A DNA stretch of 64,000 bases from Sphingosinicellaceae bacterium (GTDB lineage Bacteria > Pseudomonadota > Alphaproteobacteria > Sphingomonadales > Sphingomonadaceae), in NCBI GenBank assembly GCA_019285715.1, contig CP079108.1:1255001-1319000 (forward strand). Direction: 5' to 3'. The notes beneath the pieces are model-generated. The model ran no database searches and was not told the DNA's origin. It saw nothing but the letters and a program-made list of their open reading frames with translations. The translations under genes and the position numbers were made by a program. Positions 9,218-17,241 of the stretch are shown piece after piece (the stretch's first letter is position 1; the number at the start of each line of letters is the position of its first letter).

Positions 9218-11158
9218 CTAAGGGCAACCAGCTGCAACCGCGGTGTTGCGGCGACGTTGCGGGCTATTCACGCTGGCCTCTGGCCGGCTGACGAACAAGC
9301 CACGGTCGCTCAGATAGGCCCCGACGTCGCGCCTCGACAGCAGCATCGCCGTCATCGGTGCCGCGAGCAGGCTTATCGTGACCGGCATGGTCCAGGCCGC
9401 GCCAGCCAGCCCAGCGAGCGCGGCAATCGCGAAGCCGAGGCCGAGCACTATGTGCCAACGGTAGAGCGACAGTGCATCGCGCGGTGCGAGGCCGTCCGCC
9501 TCGCGCCGCTGCGTCAGCCAGCCACTTGGACGACCGCGCAGGATATCGACGATCGCCATCGTCTGGCCGAGCATGATGATCGGCGCGACCAGCGTCGACA
9601 GCGGGATTTCGAGCGCGATGGTCGCCGTCGCGCGGCGGCCGCCACCGAGACTGGAGCGCAGGTCGCGGTCGATAACGAGCCACATCCACGCGATCAGCTT
9701 GGGGCCAAACAGCAGCAGCAGCGTCAGGCCGAGCAGCCACGGCTGTGCCAGCACCGCGACGTCCCCGCCGGGGGACCGCGCCTGTTCGGCGAGACCGACG
9801 AGCAGTAGCAACAACCACAACGGCGAGGTGATGTACGACGAAGCGCCCATCAGGAGCTGCAAGCGGCTGACCCAGTGCAGCCCGTCGACGCCGAGCAGGC
9901 GAAGATGCTGCAAATTGCCTTGGCACCAGCGCCGGTCCCGGACAGCATGGTCGGCGAGCGTCGGCGGAAACTCCTCGTGGCTGCCGCTTGGCAGGGTCAC
10001 CATCTGCACGGCCCAGCCACGGCGGCGGAGCAGCGTCGCCTCGACCATGTCGTGGCTCATGATGCTGCCGCCGAACGGCTCCATTCCGGACAATGCCGGC
10101 AGGCCGCAGCTCTGCGCGAACGCCCGCACCCTGATGATGGCGTTGTGGCCCCAGAACGTCGCCTCATTGCCGGACCACCATTGCAGGCCGGCCGAAGCGA
10201 GATGGCCGTAGGCGGCCGCGGCGAACTGCTGCCAAAGGGCGAAGAACGTTTGGCCGTTGATAATCGTCGGGATGGTCTGCAACAGGCCTAGGTCGGGCTG
10301 GTCCTCCATCATGACCGCCATCCCCGCCATTGCCTCGCCAGTCATCAGGCTGTCGGCATCGAGGACGATCATCGACTCGTATGCGCCGCCGAAGCGCTTC
10401 ACCCAATCCGCAATATTGCCGGGCTTGCGCGCTTCGTTGCGAATCCGGCGGCGGTAGAAGATCTGGACCGCGGTGCCGCTCCGGACGCGCTGGAAGGCTT
10501 CCGCCTCGGCGTCCTCGGCAAGCGCGGCGGAGTCGCTAAGCACGAATATATCGAACAGTTGCGACGCTCCGACCGAGGCGATCGAGCGCGCCATCACCGT
10601 CAGACGGGTCTGTACGGCGCCGAGGTCCTCGTTGCAGATCGTCAGCAGGACAGCGGTGCGTTGCCGGGGCAGCCGTGACGGCGCTCGACCATCGGGGCCG
10701 GTTTCCCGGGTGGCCAAGGCGATGACGCCGGCAATTGCACCGAGGAAGCCGAAGGCGATCCAGGTAAACAGGCTGAAGAACAACGCCAGGAAGACGGCGT
10801 CGAGGACGTCGACGCCGTCCTTGGCGAGCGCGCCGCCCATCTGCAGGGTGCCGAAGATACCGAGCAGCAAGCTGCCCAACACCATGAAGGCGCGGCGTCC
10901 GGCGATGTCCGCAGCCCCGCCGCGCAACGGTGCCGGCCCCGCCTGTCCCGGCGAACTCGCCCAGTCGAGCGGCTGCGCGGGCATGTCGAGCAGGGCCTCA
11001 GGTGGCAGGAAGCTGCCGGGGCCCTGCGTCCACGTGCTGGATGCCGCCGGGTCCGGCCGGACATTGCCGACAGGCGGACGGTCCGCCGACGGCCGCGCCC
11101 GACCCGACCGCTCGGGAAATTCGGCCAGCGTCGTCAACGCATCGCGCGTAAGAGGCAT
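9218..11158 (-). CDS. opgH: Glucans biosynthesis glucosyltransferase H
   Basis: Inner-membrane GT2 glucosyltransferase that makes the linear backbone of osmoregulated periplasmic glucans from UDP-glucose. Visible features are two membrane helices around residues 75-150, then the cytoplasmic domain with LTICNEDLGAV, the DxD-type VLDADSLMTG, and RDRRWCQGNL (the Q/RxxRW motif), and further membrane helices at the C-terminus. It is shorter (646 residues) than the E. coli protein, mainly at the ends. ATG at 11158 has AGGAG four bases upstream; ATG codons at 11182/11179 just after the opgG stop are an alternative. It forms an operon with opgG, 27 bases apart. Confidence 0.93.
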   Translation of the reverse strand: MPLTRDALTTLAEFPERSGRARPSADRPPVGNVRPDPAASSTWTQGPGSFLPPEALLDMPAQPLDWASSPGQAGPAPLRGGAADIAGRRAFMVLGSLLLGIFGTLQMGGALAKDGVDVLDAVFLALFFSLFTWIAFGFLGAIAGVIALATRETGPDGRAPSRLPRQRTAVLLTICNEDLGAVQTRLTVMARSIASVGASQLFDIFVLSDSAALAEDAEAEAFQRVRSGTAVQIFYRRRIRNEARKPGNIADWVKRFGGAYESMIVLDADSLMTGEAMAGMAVMMEDQPDLGLLQTIPTIINGQTFFALWQQFAAAAYGHLASAGLQWWSGNEATFWGHNAIIRVRAFAQSCGLPALSGMEPFGGSIMSHDMVEATLLRRRGWAVQMVTLPSGSHEEFPPTLADHAVRDRRWCQGNLQHLRLLGVDGLHWVSRLQLLMGASSYITSPLWLLLLLVGLAEQARSPGGDVAVLAQPWLLGLTLLLLFGPKLIAWMWLVIDRDLRSSLGGGRRATATIALEIPLSTLVAPIIMLGQTMAIVDILRGRPSGWLTQRREADGLAPRDALSLYRWHIVLGLGFAIAALAGLAGAAWTMPVTISLLAAPMTAMLLSRRDVGAYLSDRGLFVSRPEASVNSPQRRRNTAVAAGCP

Positions 11159-11185
11159 CGCACTCCTGCCGGCGACCATCATGGC

Positions 11186-12730
11186 TCAATACAAATCATA
11201 GAGCAGAGTCTCGCTCAACGCATCAGGACCATTCTTCAGATAAGCGCGCAAACTACCCGGCCTATGGTTTCCCTCGGCCAGTTCGACGATCAGCCGCCAG
11301 CGCGAGGCAATCCCGACGACCGGATAGGCGTGGCTTGTCAGAAGCTGCCCGGTGCCCGCCGTTACCACCGCCTGCACGCCGCTGTCGCGCGTCAGCCCGG
11401 CCAGGTTAGGGCCGGCGAAGTCGGCGACCAAGCGCCGCGCGCCGGCCGTCGGCTCGTGCCCCGGCGATCCCGCCGTGCCGGTCCAGCAGTCGACGACGCG
11501 AGCCAGCGACTGGGGACCGGGGTTGGTGGCATTCCAGTTGAGCCGGTAGCCGAGATCATAGCTGTTCCCGGCTTTTGCGGGCTCTGCCGGAACCCAGAAG
11601 GCGACGATATTGTCCTCGATCTCCTTGCGGGTCGGGATCTCGTACAGCATTACCGACCCCGCCTGCCAGTCGCCGAGCGGATCGACCCACAGGTTCGGTC
11701 GCTTCTCGTAGAAGGCGCCGTCATCCTGATAATCCGCGAAGCGCCGGTCGCGCTGGAGCAGGCCGAAGCCGCGCGGGGTCGTGTCGGCGAAGCTGTTGGT
11801 CGTCGGCTGGGGCGGGTTGACCAGCGGCCGCCAGATCATCTCGTTCGCCCCCGTCAGCAGCGCCAGACCGTCGGAATCATGGATTTCGGGCCGCCAGTCG
11901 ACCCCAGCGGTGCGGTTGCCCTCGCCATACCAGAACATGCTGGTCAGCGGCGCGAAGCCGAGGCGCGCGATGTCAGAACGAAGGTGAACCGACAGGGTGA
12001 CATCCTGCACAGGCCCCGCCGGGGTCTTGCGCGACACGATCCGATAAGCGCCGGTGACGCTGCGTCCTTCGAGGAGGGCATAGACCGTCATCGCCGCGCC
12101 AGGCCCACGCTCGAGCCAGAACCGCGTAAAGACCGGGAACTCCTCCTGTCCGTCGATGCCGGTGTTGACCGCCAGCCCGCGCGCCGAGATGCCATACTGA
12201 TCCAGCGCGCCTGCGGCACGGAAGTACGACGAACCCTGGAATGCCAGCCAGTCACCCCGGCCACCGGCGTTCATCAGGCGGAACCCGGCGAGCCCGGGCG
12301 CGAGGATGGGCTTGACGCCCTTCGCGTCCGCCCTAACCGCGAACAGCTCGGGCGAGAACGCGAATGGGCGCGCGACATTGTTCTGGACGACGGCAATCTC
12401 GACCGGCGTATCGGCGTACATCTGAAGGGGGAAAAAACGCGCCTCGGCATCGGTGCCCGGCCATAGCGCTTTGTCGCGGCGATAATCGATGCGGCCGACC
12501 GAATCGAAATCGAGGCGCTTGGCGGCGGCGACCGGGCGCGGCGGCTGCCACGGCTGGCCGGCGACGCGCAGCGCCAGTGCCTTGAGAAGGTCCCACGAGA
12601 ACGGCGTGCCACCTATCTGCGCCCGTGGCACCGCGGCGAAGCTCGTGCCCGACGCGACGGCCGCCGCCGCCAGGGCGACCAGGGTGTCGCGGCGGCTCAG
12701 CATTCGGGATGTGGGTGAAGCGCTGACCAT
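11186..12730 (-). CDS. opgG: Periplasmic glucan biosynthesis protein, OpgG/OpgD family
   Basis: A 514-residue periplasmic protein needed for branching or release of osmoregulated periplasmic glucans. The N-terminus MLSRRDTLVALAAAAVASG has a twin-arginine motif before a hydrophobic stretch, so Tat export is likely, as known for OpgD rather than OpgG of E. coli. Family blocks include PFSWDLLKALA, RIDYRRDKALW, GFRLMNAGG and the WRPEIHDSDG region. The ATG at 12730 has AAGGGA upstream. It is the first gene of the opgG-opgH operon and divergent from the trehalose operon, which suggests shared osmotic control. OpgG versus OpgD cannot be decided from sequence alone. Confidence 0.9.
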   Translation of the reverse strand: MVSASPTSRMLSRRDTLVALAAAAVASGTSFAAVPRAQIGGTPFSWDLLKALALRVAGQPWQPPRPVAAAKRLDFDSVGRIDYRRDKALWPGTDAEARFFPLQMYADTPVEIAVVQNNVARPFAFSPELFAVRADAKGVKPILAPGLAGFRLMNAGGRGDWLAFQGSSYFRAAGALDQYGISARGLAVNTGIDGQEEFPVFTRFWLERGPGAAMTVYALLEGRSVTGAYRIVSRKTPAGPVQDVTLSVHLRSDIARLGFAPLTSMFWYGEGNRTAGVDWRPEIHDSDGLALLTGANEMIWRPLVNPPQPTTNSFADTTPRGFGLLQRDRRFADYQDDGAFYEKRPNLWVDPLGDWQAGSVMLYEIPTRKEIEDNIVAFWVPAEPAKAGNSYDLGYRLNWNATNPGPQSLARVVDCWTGTAGSPGHEPTAGARRLVADFAGPNLAGLTRDSGVQAVVTAGTGQLLTSHAYPVVGIASRWRLIVELAEGNHRPGSLRAYLKNGPDALSETLLYDLY

Positions 12731-13073
12731 CGTCGTCCCTTATCGGCATCTAGATGAACCTGCCCGATACGACCATGTCGGCGACACGGTCCGGACATGC
12801 GAGCGCCGCATTTTGCGATTTATCCTGCAGCATCGCCGACTATTGCGCGGGATTGCCCTCAATCCGTGACTAGCCGATTCGCGATTAGTCCATTGAAAAG
12901 GTAGGTTCAGCACGAGAAACCGTTCCTAGTGGCATATCTGCTGGGGTCGACAAGCGCGCTACTGCGTAATTTCGAGTCAATTTAGTCGGGAGCCAGTGAT
13001 ACCATCATAGTTCGTGCCGAAATTATCGTTCGCCGTACCGCCCCCGGAAACCAGGGCAGCACGTTATCGTACC
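12731..13073. other. Divergent regulatory region between opgGH and the ots operon
   Basis: About 340 bases of lower GC separating two divergent osmotic-stress operons. An imperfect dyad GACTAGCC/GATTAGTC lies near 12868-12890. No clear sigma-70 boxes were found. A GTG at 13014 in frame with otsB would shorten this region by 60 bases. Confidence 0.5.
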
Positions 13074-13856
13074 ATGAGTAGAACCAAAGCTTTGATCGCG
13101 AGCCAAATTTCAGCGGATCGCAACTTGCCGACCCCCGAGATCGAACTGCTCGACGACGCGAGCCTGTTCCTCGACTTCGACGGCACGCTGGTCGAGATCG
13201 CCGCTCATCCCAACGCGGTGGTGGTCGGCGATCGCCTGCGCCTGCTGCTTGCCCGGCTTTCTGCCAGGCTGCCCGGGCGGTTGGCGATCATCAGCGGGCG
13301 GCCGATCATCCAGCTCCAGCAATTGCTCGGCGCGACGACGCTGGCCTTTGCGGGCAGTCACGGCGTCGAGATTCGCTGGCCCGATGGCACCGTTTCCGAA
13401 CCGGAGCGGCCCGACGCTCTGGGACCCGTCATCCAGGAGATCACCCGCCTCCAGAAGGCCCATTCCGGCATCGTGATCGAACGCAAGCCGTTCGGCGTTG
13501 CGATACACTACCGGGGTGAGCCGCAAGCCGAGGGTGCGTGCCGCCGCTTGGCGACCGCGCTCGCCGCGTCGAGCGGCCTGGTGTTGCAGTCCGGCAAGAT
13601 GGTCTTCGAGCTCCGCGCGCCCGGCGCCGACAAGGGCGGCGCGCTCAAGAACCTGGCAAGCAGCCCCGGCATGAGCGGGACGAGGCCGGTCTTCATCGGC
13701 GACGACGACACCGACGAGGCCGCCTTTATCGCTGCTGCCGATCTTGGCGGCGCAGGGATTCTCGTCGGTCCGCCGCGTCCGACCGCGGCACAGTACCGGC
13801 TCGACGACGTGCCGGCGACGCTGGCGTGGCTGGCGGCGTGGGGTGATGCGTCATGA
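13074..13856 (+). CDS. otsB: Trehalose-6-phosphate phosphatase
   Basis: HAD-superfamily phosphatase that dephosphorylates trehalose-6-phosphate to trehalose. The catalytic DxDGT motif is in LFLDFDGTLVEI near residue 34. Motif II is IISGRP, and the acidic motif is FIGDDDTDEAAF. The ATG at 13074 gives 260 residues, close to the 266 of E. coli OtsB; a GTG at 13014 would add 20 residues. Neither has a strong ribosome site, so the exact start is open. Its stop overlaps the GH15 start by four bases (ATGA), making otsB-GH15-otsA one operon. Confidence 0.93.
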   Translation: MSRTKALIASQISADRNLPTPEIELLDDASLFLDFDGTLVEIAAHPNAVVVGDRLRLLLARLSARLPGRLAIISGRPIIQLQQLLGATTLAFAGSHGVEIRWPDGTVSEPERPDALGPVIQEITRLQKAHSGIVIERKPFGVAIHYRGEPQAEGACRRLATALAASSGLVLQSGKMVFELRAPGADKGGALKNLASSPGMSGTRPVFIGDDDTDEAAFIAAADLGGAGILVGPPRPTAAQYRLDDVPATLAWLAAWGDAS

Positions 13857-15649
13857 CGACGACGCTCAACCTCTGGCCGATCGGCAACTGCCAGGTCAGC
13901 GCGCTGGTCGACACCGCCGGGCGGTTCGTCTGGGGCTGCGTGCCGCGCGTCGACGGCGATCCGTTGTTCTCGGCGCTGCTCGCGGGCGAGGCCGAAGCGC
14001 CGGACGCTGGTGCCGGGTTCTGGGCGATCGATCTCGAAGGCTGTGTCACGGTTGAGCAGAGCTACCTGCGCAACACCCCGATCCTCGTCAGCCGGCATAC
14101 CGATGCCAGCGGCAACGCGGTCGAGATCATCGACTTCTGCCCACGCTTTCGCCGCCTCGCCCGGACCTATCGCCCGGTGGCGTTCGTGCGCATCGTCCGG
14201 CCGGTCAGCGGCAGTCCGCGCATCCGGGTCCGGCTGCGCCCGACGCGCGACTGGGGCAAGGCCGGTGTCGCGACGACAAGTGGCTCCAACCATATCCGCT
14301 ACCTGCTCGATGAATTGACACTGCGCATGACCACGACCGCGCCTATCGGCATGGTCGAGAGCGAGCGAGCCTTCCGGGTCGAGGACACGCTGCACTTCTT
14401 CCTCGGGCCCGACGAGTCCTTCGATCGCGGCATCGCGGCGACCATCGAGCAGATGCTGGCCGACACCACCGCCGAATGGCGAAGCTGGGTGCGCGGCCTG
14501 GCGACGCCAGCCGAGTGGCAGGATGTCGTCATCCGCTCGGCGATCACCCTCAAGCTGTGCCAGCATGAGGAGAGCGGGGCGATCGTCGCGGCGCTGACCA
14601 CGTCGATACCGGAACACGCCGGGTCGGAGCGCAACTGGGACTATCGCTACTGCTGGATCCGCGACGGCTATTACACCGTGCAGGCGCTCAACCGGCTCGG
14701 GGCACTCGACGTGCTGGAGGCGTATCTCGGCTACCTCCGCAACATCGTCGACAGCGCGCAGGGCGGTCACATCCAGCCCTTGTACGGCGTCTTCGGCGAG
14801 ACCGTGCTCGAGGAGCGTATCGCCCCCGACCTCGCCGGCTACCGCGGCATGGGCCCGGTCCGCGTCGGCAACCAGGCCTATGAGCAAATCCAGCACGACG
14901 CTTATGGCCAGATCGTGCTGTCCAACGCCCAGGCTTTCTTCGACGAGCGCCTGTACCGCGTCGCTGGCGTCGAGGACTTCACCTCGCTGGAGCGTGTCGG
15001 CGAGCGGGCGTGGCAGTTCCACGACCAGCCCGATGCCGGACTGTGGGAGTTGCGCACCCGCCAGAACGTCCACACTTATTCGGCGGCGATGTGCTGGGCG
15101 GCCTGCGACCGGCTCGCCGGTGCTGCGGCAGCACTGAAGCTCGAGGACCGGCGAGCGTTCTGGGCGGAGCGGGCTCAGCATATCCGCACGACGATCGAGG
15201 CGGCGGCGTGGCGCGAGGACACCCAGCGCATGTCGGCGACGTTCTCCGGCGACGACCTCGACGCCAGCCTGATCCAGCTGCTCGACCTGCGCTTCCTGTC
15301 GCCCGACGACCCGCGCTTCGTCACGACGTTGGAAGCAGTCGAGGTCGGCCTGCGGCGCGGCTCGACGATGCTGCGTTATGCGACCGAGGATGATTTCGGC
15401 CTGCCCGAGACCGCGTTCAACGTCTGCACCTTCTGGCTGATCGAGGCGCTCCACCTGACCGGGCGCAGTGGCGATGCCCGCGTGCTGTTCGAGGAAATGC
15501 TGTCGCGGCGGACGTCCGCCGGCCTGCTGTCGGAGGACATCGACCCAACGACCGGCGAGCTGTGGGGCAACTACCCGCAGACTTATTCGCTGGTTGGCAT
15601 GATCAATTGCGCCGTCCTGCTTAGTCATCCGTGGAGCACCCTTCGTTGA
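13853..15649 (+). CDS. Glycoside hydrolase family 15 protein (glucoamylase/trehalase type)
   Basis: A 598-residue cytoplasmic (alpha/alpha)6-barrel hydrolase. The N-terminal beta-rich domain (LWPIGNCQVSALVDT) precedes the catalytic barrel. The general acid is in DAGLWELR near residue 399, and the general base is in LLSEDIDPTTGELWGNYPQ near residue 560. RNWDYRYCWIRDGYYT is a family signature. There is no signal peptide. GH15 members act as glucoamylases, glucodextranases or trehalases; lying between otsB and otsA, alpha-alpha-trehalose or a related alpha-glucan is the likely substrate (inference). It overlaps otsB by ATGA and otsA by TTGA. Confidence 0.9.
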   Translation: MTTTLNLWPIGNCQVSALVDTAGRFVWGCVPRVDGDPLFSALLAGEAEAPDAGAGFWAIDLEGCVTVEQSYLRNTPILVSRHTDASGNAVEIIDFCPRFRRLARTYRPVAFVRIVRPVSGSPRIRVRLRPTRDWGKAGVATTSGSNHIRYLLDELTLRMTTTAPIGMVESERAFRVEDTLHFFLGPDESFDRGIAATIEQMLADTTAEWRSWVRGLATPAEWQDVVIRSAITLKLCQHEESGAIVAALTTSIPEHAGSERNWDYRYCWIRDGYYTVQALNRLGALDVLEAYLGYLRNIVDSAQGGHIQPLYGVFGETVLEERIAPDLAGYRGMGPVRVGNQAYEQIQHDAYGQIVLSNAQAFFDERLYRVAGVEDFTSLERVGERAWQFHDQPDAGLWELRTRQNVHTYSAAMCWAACDRLAGAAAALKLEDRRAFWAERAQHIRTTIEAAAWREDTQRMSATFSGDDLDASLIQLLDLRFLSPDDPRFVTTLEAVEVGLRRGSTMLRYATEDDFGLPETAFNVCTFWLIEALHLTGRSGDARVLFEEMLSRRTSAGLLSEDIDPTTGELWGNYPQTYSLVGMINCAVLLSHPWSTLR

Positions 15650-17061
15650 GCCGACTGATCGTCATCTCGAACCGCGTCCAGTCCCCGGGCAAGTCGGCAC
15701 CCGGCTCGCAGGGCGGGCTGGCGGTCGCGCTGGCGGCGGCGCTGCGCGAGTATTCCGGGTTCTGGTTCGGCTGGTCGGGCGAGCGCACCGACCAGTTCAC
15801 CGGGCACATCAACTTCGAGCGCGAGGGCGGCGTGACCACGGCGACGATCGACCTCGAAGACCAGGACATCGAGGAATATTACAACGGCTACGCCAACCGG
15901 ACGCTGTGGCCGCTGTTCCACGACCGCGTCGACCTCGCCGAATACGAGCGTGGCTATGCCGGCGGCTACCAGCGCGTCAACGAGCGCTTCGCCGAGACCG
16001 TCCGCCCGCTGATCGAGCCTGACGATGCGATCTGGGTGCAGGACTATCACCTGTTTCCGCTCGGCTCCGAGTTGCGTAAGCGCGGCTGCGAGAACCGCAT
16101 CGGGCTGTTCCTGCACATTCCGTGGCCGCCGCGGCGGCTACTCTCCAGCCTGCCGATGGCGGAGGAACTGGTGCGGACACTGTTCGCGTACGACCTCATC
16201 GGCTTTCACACCGACGAGTGGCGTGAATCCTTCACCGAATACGTCGTTCAGCAGCTCGGCGCGGTGCTCGAGGATGACCAGCGGATCAGCCTCGACGGCC
16301 GCACGATCCAGGTCATCACCTGCCCGATCGGGATCGACACCAAGGAGTTCGTCGCGATGTCGCGCAGCACCGCGGCGCGGCTGTCGCACCGGCAGATGCG
16401 CGACAGCGCCAATGGTCGCGACATGATCGTCGGGGTCGACCGGCTCGATTACTCCAAGGGGCTGGAGGAGCGTTTCCTCGGCTATGAGCGGTTCCTCGTC
16501 GAGCACCCGGAGCAGCGCAAGGAAGTCTTCCTGCTCCAGATCGCGCCACCGTCGCGGGAGTCGGTGGCAACCTATCAGGACATCCGCACGGCGCTCGAAG
16601 GCCTGTCGGGCCGGATCAACGGCGAATACGCCGACGTCGACTGGGTGCCGATCCGGTACGTCAACCAGGGCTATCCCCGCGATGTGCTCGCCGGCATTTA
16701 CCGCGCTTCGAAGATCGGGCTGGTGACGCCGCTGCGTGACGGCATGAACCTTGTCGCCAAGGAGTATGTCGCGGCACAGGATCCGGAGGACCCCGGCGTG
16801 CTGATCCTGTCGCGCTTCGCCGGCGCCGCCGTCCAGCTTAAGGACGCGGTGCTGATCAACCCCTACAGCGCCGAGGAGATGTCCGACGCGATCGTCTTCG
16901 CCCTGGCGATGGACAGGGCCGAACGCGTACGCCGGTGGCGTAAATTGATGGACTCGGTCGAGACCGAGGACGTGGTGTGGTGGCGTCAGCGCTTCGTCGA
17001 CGCGCTGATGGTGGACGATTCGGTTGCCGACGATCCACGGCTCGTGGACGATCCAGTCTGA
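15646..17061 (+). CDS. otsA: Trehalose-6-phosphate synthase
   Basis: GT20 retaining glycosyltransferase that joins UDP-glucose and glucose-6-phosphate into trehalose-6-phosphate. The TTG start at 15646 is chosen because it yields MSRLIVISNRV, aligning with the known OtsA N-terminus; GGAG at 15633-15636 is the ribosome site, and the TTG overlaps the GH15 stop as TTGA. It has 471 residues, close to E. coli (474). Substrate-binding motifs seen are GGLAVAL, FWFGWSGE, LFLHIPWPP, GVDRLDYSKGLEER and PLRDGMNLVAKEYV. It is the last gene of the operon; a tandem GAGTTGTCA repeat follows at once. Confidence 0.96.
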   Translation: MSRLIVISNRVQSPGKSAPGSQGGLAVALAAALREYSGFWFGWSGERTDQFTGHINFEREGGVTTATIDLEDQDIEEYYNGYANRTLWPLFHDRVDLAEYERGYAGGYQRVNERFAETVRPLIEPDDAIWVQDYHLFPLGSELRKRGCENRIGLFLHIPWPPRRLLSSLPMAEELVRTLFAYDLIGFHTDEWRESFTEYVVQQLGAVLEDDQRISLDGRTIQVITCPIGIDTKEFVAMSRSTAARLSHRQMRDSANGRDMIVGVDRLDYSKGLEERFLGYERFLVEHPEQRKEVFLLQIAPPSRESVATYQDIRTALEGLSGRINGEYADVDWVPIRYVNQGYPRDVLAGIYRASKIGLVTPLRDGMNLVAKEYVAAQDPEDPGVLILSRFAGAAVQLKDAVLINPYSAEEMSDAIVFALAMDRAERVRRWRKLMDSVETEDVVWWRQRFVDALMVDDSVADDPRLVDDPV

Positions 17062-17062
17062 G

Positions 17063-17090
17063 CGAGAGTTGTCAGAGTTGTCACCCTCGC
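17063..17090 (+). repeat. Tandem GAGTTGTCA element after otsA
   Basis: GAGTTGTCA is repeated directly at 17066-17074 and 17075-17083, starting four bases after the otsA stop. The 17-mer 17063-17079 recurs, inverted, after glmM (3712-3728). The rest of the gap to 17241 shows nothing recognisable. Confidence 0.5.
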
Positions 17091-17241
17091 AGTTTTCACG
17101 ATCTTGGCACCGCGAAGAGCCGAACCGTTGAAATTCAATAACCTGCAATGAGAAAGAGCACGCGTCCGTGAATCCGGCGTGATAACATTGTACCAGGCAG
17201 GTGAAGTGTAGGACAGCCCAGGTCGCTGGTACCGGTCGGGT

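Noticed and set aside
13508-15628. 706-codon minus-strand frame
   Set aside because: Antisense shadow of the GH15 gene, whose catalytic motifs are intact on the plus strand.
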